Assembly (NCBI GenBank): GCA_900548215.1
Contig: URJI01000042.1
Span: forward strand, 1-23,519
DNA length: 23,519 bases
Origin: an uncultured Coprococcus sp.
GTDB taxonomy: Bacteria > Bacillota > Clostridia > Lachnospirales > Lachnospiraceae
Direction of reading: 5' to 3'
Shown here: positions 1 through 7,652 of the stretch, piece after piece
Numbering within the stretch: position 1 is the stretch's first letter
Layout: every line of letters starts with the position of its first letter
Program-made: the position numbers and the translations under genes
The notes under the pieces: generated by a model
Seen by the model: the letters and a program-made list of their open reading frames with translations, nothing else
Databases searched by the model: none
Told to the model about the DNA's origin: nothing

Positions 1-2030
1 GAGCCAGACTTATGGAGTATAAAAAGGACAGCTGTTATATCTGCAAAGTTCAGGAGGTCGAAGAGATCAATGACATGAGTGAGGACGAGGACAAGGCTGT
101 TCAGAGTCTGCTCAGGGATAGGTTGAAGGAAGCTGTCGAGTGTGGCATGGTGAAAAACAATGTCCTGTATCGCGAGATCAGAGCATTTAAATCTGTGAGA
201 AAACTAGTTGACAGCATGGCTGACTATATCACGATACCTGATGAAAACAGACAGGAGCTTCTGGAGATGCTCAATGTGAGAGAGAGAGCTCTCAGACTGA
301 TAGAACTCATTGATGAGGCTCTGGAGATCGGCAGGATCAAGAAGGAGATCATGGAAAAGGTCAATCAGGAAACCGCTGAAAATCAGAGAAAATATGTTCT
401 CAGAGAGCAGATGTCCATTATCAAGAAGGAACTTGGAGAGGACAGTGTTGACGCAAATGTGAAGGAGTTCCAGGAGCGGCTTGATAAGGCGGGATGCAGC
501 CAGGAAGTCTACGATAAGATTGAGAAAGAGATTAACTACTACAAGAGCATTCCTCAGAATTCTGCAGAGAGTAGTGTATCAGCAAATTATATTGATGTGA
601 TGCTCAGTTATCCATGGAATGTGTCAACTGAGGACAATAACGATATAAAATCGGCTATAGACATACTTGACAGGGATCACTATGGACTTCAGGAAGTTAA
701 GGACAGAGTGGTGGATTACCTTGCGGTGCATATACTGAGCAATAAGGGCGATCTTCCAATCATTTGTCTGGTGGGACCTCCCGGAACGGGTAAGACCTCC
801 ATTGCGAGATCCATAGCCCGTGCAACTGCCAGAAAGTACGTCCGTCTGTCGCTTGGTGGTGTCAGAGACGAAGCTGAGATACGCGGACACAGAAAGACAT
901 ATGTAGGAGCGATGCCCGGAAGGGTTGTCCAGTCTATGATAAAGGCGAAAGTAAACAATCCGCTGATATTGCTTGACGAAATAGACAAGGTGAGCAGTGA
1001 TTACAAGGGGGATGTGTCATCTGCGCTGCTGGAGGTCCTTGACGGTGAACAGAACAGCGAGTTCAATGATCATTATTTTGGTGTCCCTGTGGATCTCAGC
1101 AATGTTCTTTTCATAGCAACGGCAAATGATATATCAGGAATACCTGGACCGCTGCTAGACAGAATGGAAGTAATAAACATAGCCGGATACACGGAGAATG
1201 AGAAGTACAATATTGCAAAATTGTATCTCATCGACAAGGTAAGAGATAAGAACGGTCTGACAAAATCACAGTTCAAGGTTGATGCTTCGGCTATAAGAGA
1301 GATAATAAGACATTACACGAGGGAAGCCGGTGTCAGGGATCTTGAGAGAAATATTGACAAGGTGTGCCGTAAGGCGTGCAGAAAGATCCTCACGGGCGAA
1401 CTGGATGAGGCGAAGGTTACAAAGAAGAATCTTTCAGAGTTCCTTGGCCCTGGTAAGTATAAAGATGAGACAGGTGATCTGAAAAATAAGGTTGGAGCTG
1501 TAAGAGGTCTGGCCTGGACATCTGTCGGTGGAGTGACGCTGGAGATAGAGGTGAATGTACTGCCGGGCACAGGCAGTCTGCAGCTCACAGGAAAGATGGG
1601 CGATGTCATGAAAGAGTCTGCTTATGCGGGAATGAGCTACATCAGATCAAGAAAAGAGTCCCTGGCTCTTGGTGATGATTATTTTGCAAAACATGATTTT
1701 CATATACATATTCCTGAGGGTGCGGTTCCGAAGGATGGACCATCTGCCGGAATCACCATGGCTACGGCGCTTTATTCTGCAATATTCGGTGTGCCTGTAA
1801 AAGGCAGGATAGCTATGACCGGTGAGATAACACTGAGAGGGGAAGTCCTTCCAATCGGAGGTCTCAAGGAAAAGCTGCTTGCGGCAAAGATGATGGGAGT
1901 GAAGCAGGTTCTGATACCGGCGAAGAACGAATCCGACTATCTGGAGCTCGAGGACGATATATGCTCCGGACTTGATGTACAACTTGTGGATGATATGGAT
2001 AAGGTGTTAAAGATGGCACTTGTCAGATAG
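1..2030 (+). CDS. lon: ATP-dependent protease Lon (5' end cut by window edge)
   Basis: Lon is a cytosolic AAA+ serine protease that unfolds and degrades damaged and regulatory proteins. The frame is open to the left window edge and reads ARLMEYKKD, matching the interior of the Lon N-terminal domain, so the ATG at 12 is not the true start; roughly the first 100 residues are missing. Counting from that ATG, the order is the rest of the N domain and coiled coil, Walker A GPPGTGKT (255-262), Walker B LLDEIDK, then the proteolytic domain with catalytic Ser578 in PKDGPSAG and Lys621 in GGLKEK. The Ser-to-Lys spacing of 43 residues equals that of E. coli Lon (S679/K722). Everything needed for activity is present in the visible part. 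The engB ribosome binding site overlaps the stop codon, so the two genes are probably cotranscribed; lon-engB adjacency is common in Firmicutes. Confidence 0.97.
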   Translation, partial: ARLMEYKKDSCYICKVQEVEEINDMSEDEDKAVQSLLRDRLKEAVECGMVKNNVLYREIRAFKSVRKLVDSMADYITIPDENRQELLEMLNVRERALRLIELIDEALEIGRIKKEIMEKVNQETAENQRKYVLREQMSIIKKELGEDSVDANVKEFQERLDKAGCSQEVYDKIEKEINYYKSIPQNSAESSVSANYIDVMLSYPWNVSTEDNNDIKSAIDILDRDHYGLQEVKDRVVDYLAVHILSNKGDLPIICLVGPPGTGKTSIARSIARATARKYVRLSLGGVRDEAEIRGHRKTYVGAMPGRVVQSMIKAKVNNPLILLDEIDKVSSDYKGDVSSALLEVLDGEQNSEFNDHYFGVPVDLSNVLFIATANDISGIPGPLLDRMEVINIAGYTENEKYNIAKLYLIDKVRDKNGLTKSQFKVDASAIREIIRHYTREAGVRDLERNIDKVCRKACRKILTGELDEAKVTKKNLSEFLGPGKYKDETGDLKNKVGAVRGLAWTSVGGVTLEIEVNVLPGTGSLQLTGKMGDVMKESAYAGMSYIRSRKESLALGDDYFAKHDFHIHIPEGAVPKDGPSAGITMATALYSAIFGVPVKGRIAMTGEITLRGEVLPIGGLKEKLLAAKMMGVKQVLIPAKNESDYLELEDDICSGLDVQLVDDMDKVLKMALVR

Positions 2031-2038
2031 GAGTATAT

Positions 2039-2635
2039 ATGATAGTTAAAAGCGCAGAACTTGAGACCGTATGTGGTATAACCAGCAAGCTTCCAAGCAA
2101 TGAACTGCCGGAGATAGCATTTGCAGGCAAGTCGAATGTCGGCAAATCATCACTTATAAACGGACTCTTGAACAGAAAATCATTGGCCAGGACATCTGCA
2201 CAGCCGGGGAAGACCCAGACGATCAATTTCTACAATGTGAATAAAGAACTTTACTTTGTGGATCTTCCGGGATATGGTTATGCAAAGGTATCAGTAGAGA
2301 TAAGGGCTAAATGGGGAAAGATGATAGAGCGGTATCTTCATGGTTCGTCACAGCTTAAAAAAGTGTTTCTTCTGGTCGACATAAGGCATGCTCCATCTGA
2401 GAATGACTGCATGATGTATGACTGGATCGTGGATAATGGGTATGAGCCTGTTATAATTTGTACAAAGCTTGACAAGATCAAGAGAAGTCAGGTTCAGAAA
2501 AATCTGAAGATTATTCGTGAAAAGCTGAATCTTGTTCCGGGAACAACCATGATACCGTTCTCTGCTCAGACAAAACAGGGGCGGGATGAGATATGGAATC
2601 TCATTGAGAGTACCCTGGAAAAAGATGTTATGTGA
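2039..2635 (+). CDS. engB: ribosome biogenesis GTPase EngB (YsxC/YihA)
   Basis: EngB is a small TRAFAC-class GTPase needed for late assembly of the 50S ribosomal subunit. The 198-residue length is normal. Visible motifs are G1 GKSNVGKS (30-37), G3 DLPGYG (from D75), G4 TKLD (142-145) and a G5-like SAQT near the C-terminus; a threonine in the KTQTINFY stretch is the likely G2. The start is fixed by AGGAG at 2029-2033, which overlaps the lon stop codon, giving tight coupling to lon. A long hairpin downstream closes the unit. Confidence 0.96.
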   Translation: MIVKSAELETVCGITSKLPSNELPEIAFAGKSNVGKSSLINGLLNRKSLARTSAQPGKTQTINFYNVNKELYFVDLPGYGYAKVSVEIRAKWGKMIERYLHGSSQLKKVFLLVDIRHAPSENDCMMYDWIVDNGYEPVIICTKLDKIKRSQVQKNLKIIREKLNLVPGTTMIPFSAQTKQGRDEIWNLIESTLEKDVM

Positions 2636-2684
2636 TATATCAAATAAGAGCTGAGCTTACATGCTTTGGGAATAAAATAAGCCA

Positions 2685-2733
2685 TATACAGTAAGAACCC
2701 TGATATTTCTGATATCAGGGTTCTTACTGTATA
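2685..2733. terminator. bidirectional terminator-like hairpin, 22-bp perfect stem
   Basis: Perfect inverted repeat with arms 2685-2706 and 2712-2733 and a 5-base loop TTCTG. It sits between the convergent engB and DUF4364 genes. There is no strong T-tract on the + strand; on the - strand the stem is followed, after a few bases, by a T-rich stretch. A role as shared terminator is inferred from position and stem strength. Confidence 0.75.
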
Positions 2734-2784
2734 AAACATATAAAGCAAAAGATAAATTTAATCTTTGGTCGGCATGGCGTGCGG

Positions 2785-3318
2785 TTAGTTGGATGGCTTT
2801 GTTGTCCATAGCTGGTTGACCAGCAGATCATATACTTCTGTGCTTTTGAGTCTCCAATTATCGCATATAGTGACTGCAACAGCCTGGGTTGGAACACTGA
2901 ATTTTATGTCAAGAAGAGGTTCATTTCTGTCATTTATGACACACGAGACTGTGTATTCGTTTGCATCATTGAGATAGTAGTCAGACTGAACCTCGGTTTC
3001 TTTTCTGAGGTTTATCTGTTGTTTTTCAAAGAAATCCAGAATATCCTGCTTTATGGCGTATGGTATTCTGTTTTCAAACATGCTCAATGCCTCCTCCCCT
3101 TTGTCGGTGATCTTGTAGTGGGACGCACCCCTGATCGTGGATACATACACAAAATCGCTGTCTATTAGACCATTTATTGCCTCCTGAAGTGTAAAATAAT
3201 TGGTATATCCCTTCTCCAGAATAAAATCAGAGATCTGGGAATTTGTCAGAGTGAAGTTTACTCTGTCAAGCATATATAATACTATCAATTTGTATAAGAC
3301 AATAGATTCAGCGCCCAT
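2785..3318 (-). CDS. DUF4364 family protein, winged-helix-like
   Basis: A 177-residue protein of the Clostridia family DUF4364, whose role is not established. The start at 3318 (MGAESIVLYK) is chosen because AAAGGA lies about 7 bases upstream and family members begin this way. The frame is open 43 codons further upstream, but that stretch overlaps a good promoter and looks non-coding. The first half (LTNSQISDFILEKG, FTLQEAINGLIDSDFVYV, YKITDKGEEAL) resembles a winged-helix domain of the PadR/MarR type, which suggests DNA binding; the C-terminal half is beta-rich and hydrophobic. It is monocistronic and convergent with engB, divergent from rho. A transcription-factor role is inference only. 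Confidence 0.85.
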   Translation of the reverse strand: MGAESIVLYKLIVLYMLDRVNFTLTNSQISDFILEKGYTNYFTLQEAINGLIDSDFVYVSTIRGASHYKITDKGEEALSMFENRIPYAIKQDILDFFEKQQINLRKETEVQSDYYLNDANEYTVSCVINDRNEPLLDIKFSVPTQAVAVTICDNWRLKSTEVYDLLVNQLWTTKPSN

Positions 3319-3370
3319 TTTCATATCCTTTGTATATAAATATTTGCTGTCATGCGAAAACAGCATTGAT

Positions 3371-3399
3371 ATGATAACATTAGTAAAATCTAAAATCAA
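3371..3399 (-). promoter_or_regulatory. sigma-A-type promoter for the DUF4364 gene
   Basis: On the - strand, TTGATT (3394-3399) and TATCAT (3371-3376) are separated by 17 bases. This predicts a start of transcription near 3364 and a leader of about 45 bases before the ATG at 3318. The rest of the 296-base gap to rho is A+T-rich; I see no convincing rho promoter in it. Confidence 0.6.
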
Positions 3400-3614
3400 C
3401 ATATTTACAATCTTATGATTTGTAGTATAATAATAGACAATTGCCAAAGATTGAGATTTGGATTGCTATTTGAATGAATTTGATATATCATTGAGAGACA
3501 CTTAATTCTCAGAGTGCTTAATTTCCCAGTAATGCTTATTGAATTAGTTTAATATTATACGAATTTATTATATACAGATAGAGTTTTGTTACCTGTTTGA
3601 AAGGAGAATTTTTG

Positions 3615-5285
3615 ATGGATTTTAGTAAAGCTTCCCTTGCAGAGTTAAGACAGTTTACGAAGGATAATGGCATAAAGGGCTGTTCGGCGATGAAAAAATC
3701 GGAACTTGCGGAGTTTCTTACAAAGTATGTAGAGGAACATGTCACAGCTGTATCTGTGGAGAGAGCTAAGACAGAGGAGAAAAATGCGACACCTGTAGTT
3801 AATGAGGGCACGGCAAATACGGAATACAGAAAGACCAGAAATGTTCGTACAGCGGGAACTGACAATGAGGATTCCAGAGAAGGAATGGTTCAGAGAAAGA
3901 CCAGAAAAACTGTTTCATTCCAGGACAGGCGGAATCAGGGGTATCAGCAGAGACAGACTGCGCACTATGATTCCCGTCAGCAGGGAGAACAGCGCCAGCA
4001 GTCAGAATACCGCCAGGAACAGAGGCAGCAGTCTGAGTACCGTCAGGAACAGAGACTGCAGACAGAGCAGCAGGCGTCAGCTGAGCAGAGCCAGGAGAAG
4101 AGACAGAATCAGGTGGCTTCTCAGAATGGTCAGGTGGATTACGATCCTGAACTTGACAGTGGAAGACAGGCACATGGAATATTAGAGGTCATGCCGGAGG
4201 GATATGGATTTATCAGAAGCGCGAATTATCTCCCGGGAGATCAGGATATATACATATCACCGGCACAGATAAGAAGGTTTGGTCTTAAGACAGGAGATAT
4301 AGTAACAGGTAATATAAGAAATAAAACCCAGGGTGAGAAGTTCAGTGCACTGCTATATGTCAGCAGTGTGAATGATGAGTCGCCTGCCACGATAGCGGCG
4401 AGAAAGAGCTTTGAAGATCTCACACCGATATTCCCGAATGAGAGGATAGAGCTTGATGGTGAGAACTCACCGATACCTATCAGAATGATCAATCTTCTTG
4501 CTCCTATCGGAAAAGGACAGAGAGGTATGATAGTTTCTCCTCCAAAGACAGGAAAAACAACTCTTCTCAAACAGATTGCAAAGAAGATCAGCACAACATA
4601 CAAGGATATGCATCTCTTGGTACTCCTCATAGACGAGCGCCCGGAGGAGGTTACAGATATCAGGGAGTCGATAGAGGGACCGAATGTGGAAGTTATCTAC
4701 TCGACGTTTGATGAGCTTCCAGAGCACCACAGACGGGTGTCGGAGATGGTTATAGAGAGAGCGAAGAGACTTGTTGAGTCGCGAAAGGATGTTGTTATAT
4801 TACTTGACAGTATAACAAGACTTGCCAGAGCTTATAACCTCACTGTGGCACCTAGTGGAAGAACTCTTTCAGGTGGTCTTGATCCTGCGGCGCTCCATAT
4901 GCCAAAAAGGTTCTTTGGAGCTGCCAGAAATATGAGAGAGGGCGGAAGTCTTACAATACTTGCAACTGCACTTGTTGAGACGGGAAGCAAGATGGACGAT
5001 GTTGTATTTGAGGAGTTCAAGGGAACTGGAAATATGGAGCTTGTCCTTGACAGAAAGCTTTCAGAGAAGAGGATATTCCCAGCTATAGATATAGCAAAGT
5101 CTGGAACCAGAAGAGATGATCTCCTTCTCAGCAAGGAAGAACAGGAAGTTGTTGCGGCTATCCACAAGGAACTTACGGGCAACAAATCTGAAGATGTTCT
5201 TGAGGACGTAAGAAAACTGTTTCTAAGAACAAAGAATAACAAAGAGTTCATACATTATGTCAAAACTTCTCTGCTCAGAAAATAA
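3615..5285 (+). CDS. rho: transcription termination factor Rho with Q-rich insert
   Basis: Rho is a hexameric RNA-dependent ATPase that ends transcription of untranslated RNA. The ATG at 3615 is preceded by AAGGAG at 3601-3606 with 8-base spacing; an upstream in-frame TTG at 3597 would start within the Shine-Dalgarno region and is rejected. The 556 residues contain a Rho_N/SAP-like domain (about 5-40), a charged linker, a Gln/Arg-rich low-complexity segment (about 103-173), the cold-shock-like RNA-binding domain (HGILEVMPEGYGFIRS, from about 187), Walker A PKTGKTT (310-316), Walker B VVILLDSITR, and the conserved C-terminal block ending in GTRRDDLLL. Rho proteins lacking an insert are about 420 residues, so the extra length is this linker. 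Directly upstream of rpmE, as in Bacillus. Confidence 0.97.
   Translation: MDFSKASLAELRQFTKDNGIKGCSAMKKSELAEFLTKYVEEHVTAVSVERAKTEEKNATPVVNEGTANTEYRKTRNVRTAGTDNEDSREGMVQRKTRKTVSFQDRRNQGYQQRQTAHYDSRQQGEQRQQSEYRQEQRQQSEYRQEQRLQTEQQASAEQSQEKRQNQVASQNGQVDYDPELDSGRQAHGILEVMPEGYGFIRSANYLPGDQDIYISPAQIRRFGLKTGDIVTGNIRNKTQGEKFSALLYVSSVNDESPATIAARKSFEDLTPIFPNERIELDGENSPIPIRMINLLAPIGKGQRGMIVSPPKTGKTTLLKQIAKKISTTYKDMHLLVLLIDERPEEVTDIRESIEGPNVEVIYSTFDELPEHHRRVSEMVIERAKRLVESRKDVVILLDSITRLARAYNLTVAPSGRTLSGGLDPAALHMPKRFFGAARNMREGGSLTILATALVETGSKMDDVVFEEFKGTGNMELVLDRKLSEKRIFPAIDIAKSGTRRDDLLLSKEEQEVVAAIHKELTGNKSEDVLEDVRKLFLRTKNNKEFIHYVKTSLLRK
3987..4046 (+). repeat. coding tandem repeat in rho, two 30-bp units
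   Basis: Two consecutive in-frame 30-bp units encode EQRQQSEYRQ twice (residues 125-144), followed by a degraded third start, EQRLQTEQQ. The DNA copies differ at several third positions, so the repeat is not brand new. It lies in the disordered linker of Rho. Confidence 0.9.
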
Positions 5286-5308
5286 ATGTGAAAAAACGAA
5301 AAAATAAC

Positions 5309-5337
5309 TTGCACTTCTGTATTCACTGTGATAGAAT
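5309..5337 (+). promoter_or_regulatory. promoter for rpmE, extended -10
   Basis: TTGCAC (5309-5314), a 17-base spacer, and TAGAAT (5332-5337), with TG one base ahead of the -10 element (extended -10). This gives rpmE its own start of transcription near 5344 besides read-through from rho. The inverted repeat at 5313-5345 overlaps the spacer, the -10 element and the start site. Confidence 0.6.
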
Positions 5338-5345
5338 ACAGAAGT
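5313..5345. repeat. perfect 12-bp inverted repeat across the rpmE promoter
   Basis: Arms ACTTCTGTATTC (5313-5324) and GAATACAGAAGT (5334-5345) with a 9-base centre. It could be the 3' hairpin of the rho transcript, or an operator over the rpmE promoter. The T-run after it is poor (TGTGTT), which argues against an efficient terminator. Confidence 0.8.
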
Positions 5346-5414
5346 TGTGTTATGAAGAACCCTGGCTTTATGCCTGTTCTCATATATAAAAATATATGTA
5401 AAGAGGTGAAAAAA

Positions 5415-5621
5415 ATGCGTAAAGGAATACATCCAGATTACTATCAGGCAAAGGTTGTATGTAACTGTGGTAACGAGTTCGTTACAGGTTCAACTAAGGA
5501 AGAGATTCACGTAGAAATTTGCTCAAAGTGTCATTCATTCTACACAGGTCAGCAGAAGGCAATCAAAGCTCGTGGTAGAATTGATATGTTTAACAAGAAG
5601 TATGGCGTTCAGGCCAACTAA
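5415..5621 (+). CDS. rpmE: 50S ribosomal protein L31, zinc-binding (C+) type
   Basis: L31 is a small protein of the large subunit that contributes to bridging the two ribosomal subunits. The 68-residue product starts MRKGIHPDYY; four cysteines (C16, C18, C36, C39) form the zinc site, marking the C+ paralogue. The start is set by GAGGTG about 6-7 bases upstream; the same frame is open further upstream but that stretch spans the promoter and leader. Follows rho with a 129-base gap carrying its own promoter, and is followed by a strong hairpin. Confidence 0.97.
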   Translation: MRKGIHPDYYQAKVVCNCGNEFVTGSTKEEIHVEICSKCHSFYTGQQKAIKARGRIDMFNKKYGVQAN

Positions 5622-5631
5622 TAAAATGATG

Positions 5632-5672
5632 ACAGCTTGAGGTTATTGTTTAATAATCTCAGGCTGTTTTTT
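5632..5672 (+). terminator. intrinsic terminator or attenuator after rpmE
   Basis: Stem arms 5632-5647 and 5652-5667 (16 pairs, two of them G-U) with a GTTT loop, followed by five T residues. It looks like a textbook Rho-independent terminator, yet the next gene starts only 20 bases after it, leaving no room for a promoter in between. Confidence 0.85.
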
Positions 5673-5691
5673 ACTTTACAGGAGAATTTGC

Positions 5692-6648
5692 GTGAAAAGA
5701 GTAAGAATAGGAGGTCAGGCTGTCATGGAAGGCGTCATGATGAAGAATGGCGACAGATATGCCGTGGCGGTCAGAAAACCGGATAAAGATATAGATGTAA
5801 AAGTTGTGGATTATATGTCGATGGGATCAAGATGTGCATTTTTTAGAGTCCCTATAATACGAGGTGTAGTCAATTTTGTCGAATCACTTGTCATAGGTGT
5901 GAAGACACTCACATATTCAGCATCATTCTATGAGGATGAAGAGACAGATAATAGTGCAAAGGACGATAAAACGAAAAAGAGGGAGAGGACACCTGAACAG
6001 CAGAAACGTGCTGATGATGCAGCGATGTTTGGAACGGTTGCGTTCTCACTTGTGTTTGCCATAGCGCTGTTCATGATGCTCCCTGCATTCATAGGTGAAC
6101 TTATAGATAAGGTTATAGACAACAGGGTACTGATGTCACTTATAGAGGGAATTATAAGACTTGCAATATTCCTTGGATATGTGGCACTTATATCTCTTAT
6201 GAAAGATATACAGAGAGTATTTATGTATCACGGTGCGGAGCACAAGACGATTAACTGCCTGGAGGCGGGAGTTCCCCTCACTCCGGAGAATGTTAAGAAG
6301 TATTCCAGATATCACAAGCGCTGTGGAACAAGTTTTCTGTTCATAGTCATGATCATAAGCATCATAGTATTCATGTTCATAAGTGCGGATACTGCATGGC
6401 TGAGACTTATTATAAGGCTTCTTCTCATACCGGTGATAGCTGGAATATCATATGAATTTATCATGTTTGCTGGAAGAAGTGACTCAGCCATATCAAACAT
6501 CTTGTCAGCTCCTGGCAAATGGGTCCAGAGACTCACCACCAGAGAGCCGGATCTGGACATGATAGAGGTTGCCATTGCATCTGTTGAAGCTGTACTTGAC
6601 TGGAGAGAGTATGAAGATGCAATGCACAAAGGCGAGATAGACGATTAG
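5692..6648 (+). CDS. DUF1385 family membrane protein (YqhQ-like)
   Basis: A 318-residue integral membrane protein of family DUF1385, function not established. It starts with GTG at 5692, with AGGAG at 5680-5684 and 7-base spacing. The family signature GGQAVMEGVM is at residues 7-16 and a second conserved motif, HGAEHKT, begins at H180; these conserved His/Glu residues could bind a metal, which is inference. Hydrophobic segments lie at about 110-140, 145-170 and 210-265, suggesting four or five membrane helices, with a charged loop (EDEETDNSAKDDKTKKRERTP) between the N-terminal part and the first. DUF1385 directly ahead of prmC-prfA is a recurrent arrangement in Clostridia. Only 11 bases separate it from prmC. 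Confidence 0.93.
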   Translation: MKRVRIGGQAVMEGVMMKNGDRYAVAVRKPDKDIDVKVVDYMSMGSRCAFFRVPIIRGVVNFVESLVIGVKTLTYSASFYEDEETDNSAKDDKTKKRERTPEQQKRADDAAMFGTVAFSLVFAIALFMMLPAFIGELIDKVIDNRVLMSLIEGIIRLAIFLGYVALISLMKDIQRVFMYHGAEHKTINCLEAGVPLTPENVKKYSRYHKRCGTSFLFIVMIISIIVFMFISADTAWLRLIIRLLLIPVIAGISYEFIMFAGRSDSAISNILSAPGKWVQRLTTREPDLDMIEVAIASVEAVLDWREYEDAMHKGEIDD

Positions 6649-6659
6649 AGGTTATCTGT

Positions 6660-7547
6660 ATGAAATTGTATGAACTTGTAAATGCAGGTATATCAAAACT
6701 GGAGAAATGTGGTGTGCCCGATGCGGATGTAGATGCTGATATTTTGTGGCAGTATGTGTCAGGAATGAACAGATTGGATATACTCATGGCAAAGGGTGAT
6801 GAAGTGGCTGCTGAGCTTGAGAACACGTATAATGAGGCTGTTGACAGACGGTGTGCCCGGATACCTCTGCAGTATATAACCGGAACTCAGAATTTTATGG
6901 GATATGATTTTGATACTTCTGAGAATGTACTCATACCGAGACAGGACACGGAGACACTTGTAGAGACAGCACTTAAACTGACAACCGGCTGCCGGAATAT
7001 GGGACGGTCTCATAAACTGGAATCAGCGAGGCAGATGCTTTCTGTGTTGGATATGTGCTGTGGATCGGGATGTATAGGTATATCCTATGGGCTAATGAAT
7101 AAAGACAGCAGAGTCACGCTTGCAGATATATCTGACGCTGCTCTGGTTCTTGCTGGCAGAAATATGGAAAAACTCTGCAGGGGAGAAGACAGATTCAGTG
7201 TGGTAAAATCCGACCTGTTTGATGATATAGAGGGGCGTTTTGACCTTATAATGTCCAACCCACCGTATATCAGAACGAATGTGATAGATACCCTTATGCC
7301 GGAAGTCAGTGACAATGAACCGAGACTTGCACTTGACGGAAGTGAAGATGGGTTGTATTTTTATAGGATAATAGTAGACAGAGCGAGAAAATATATAAAG
7401 GATGAAGGATATGTTGTATTCGAGATTGGCAATGATCAGGCAGAAGATGTACAGCACCTCTTTGTAGATTCGGGGTATGAGGATATCCATGTGGTACAGG
7501 ATCTGAGTCACAACGACAGAGTTGTATACGGAAGATACAGAGATTGA
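6660..7547 (+). CDS. prmC: release factor glutamine methyltransferase PrmC (HemK)
   Basis: PrmC uses S-adenosylmethionine to methylate the glutamine of the GGQ motif in peptide release factors 1 and 2, which speeds peptide release. The 295-residue protein has the N-terminal helical substrate-binding part, the LIPRQDTE segment, SAM motif I (VLDMCCGSGCIG) and the catalytic NPPY at 200-203. It stands 11 bases after DUF1385 and 89 bases before prfA, which encodes its substrate. Possible ribosome binding site GAGG 8 bases before the ATG. Full length, no damage seen. Confidence 0.96.
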   Translation: MKLYELVNAGISKLEKCGVPDADVDADILWQYVSGMNRLDILMAKGDEVAAELENTYNEAVDRRCARIPLQYITGTQNFMGYDFDTSENVLIPRQDTETLVETALKLTTGCRNMGRSHKLESARQMLSVLDMCCGSGCIGISYGLMNKDSRVTLADISDAALVLAGRNMEKLCRGEDRFSVVKSDLFDDIEGRFDLIMSNPPYIRTNVIDTLMPEVSDNEPRLALDGSEDGLYFYRIIVDRARKYIKDEGYVVFEIGNDQAEDVQHLFVDSGYEDIHVVQDLSHNDRVVYGRYRD

Positions 7548-7550
7548 TGT

Positions 7551-7652
7551 ATGGATATCATTGATTACAGACGAGGTATTAAAACAGAGCATGTATCCGC
7601 TGATATTAAGGGCGGTAGAAAAAGAGAGGTATATTTATGTTTGACAGAATAG
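7551..7652 (+). CDS. possible 33-codon ORF between prmC and prfA, ending in UAG inside prfA
   Basis: An ATG three bases after the prmC stop opens a frame reading MDIIDYRRGIKTEHVSADIK and ending LCLTE-TAG at 7650-7652. It overlaps the first 16 bases of prfA in another frame. There is no clear ribosome binding site, so translation would rely on reinitiation after prmC. The product matches no family I recognise. It may be a chance ORF; the point of interest is that its UAG stop is read by the RF1 made from the overlapping gene. Confidence 0.25.
   Translation: MDIIDYRRGIKTEHVSADIKGGRKREVYLCLTE

Noticed and set aside
3319..3447. 43-residue N-terminal extension of the DUF4364 protein
   Set aside because: It overlaps a good promoter for the gene, and the MGAES start has a well-spaced ribosome binding site.
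3802..4185. 127-codon + strand frame inside rho and a matching antisense frame at 3799-4173
   Set aside because: Both are shadows of the repetitive Gln/Arg-rich coding segment; rho itself is unmistakable and neither alternative product resembles a known protein.
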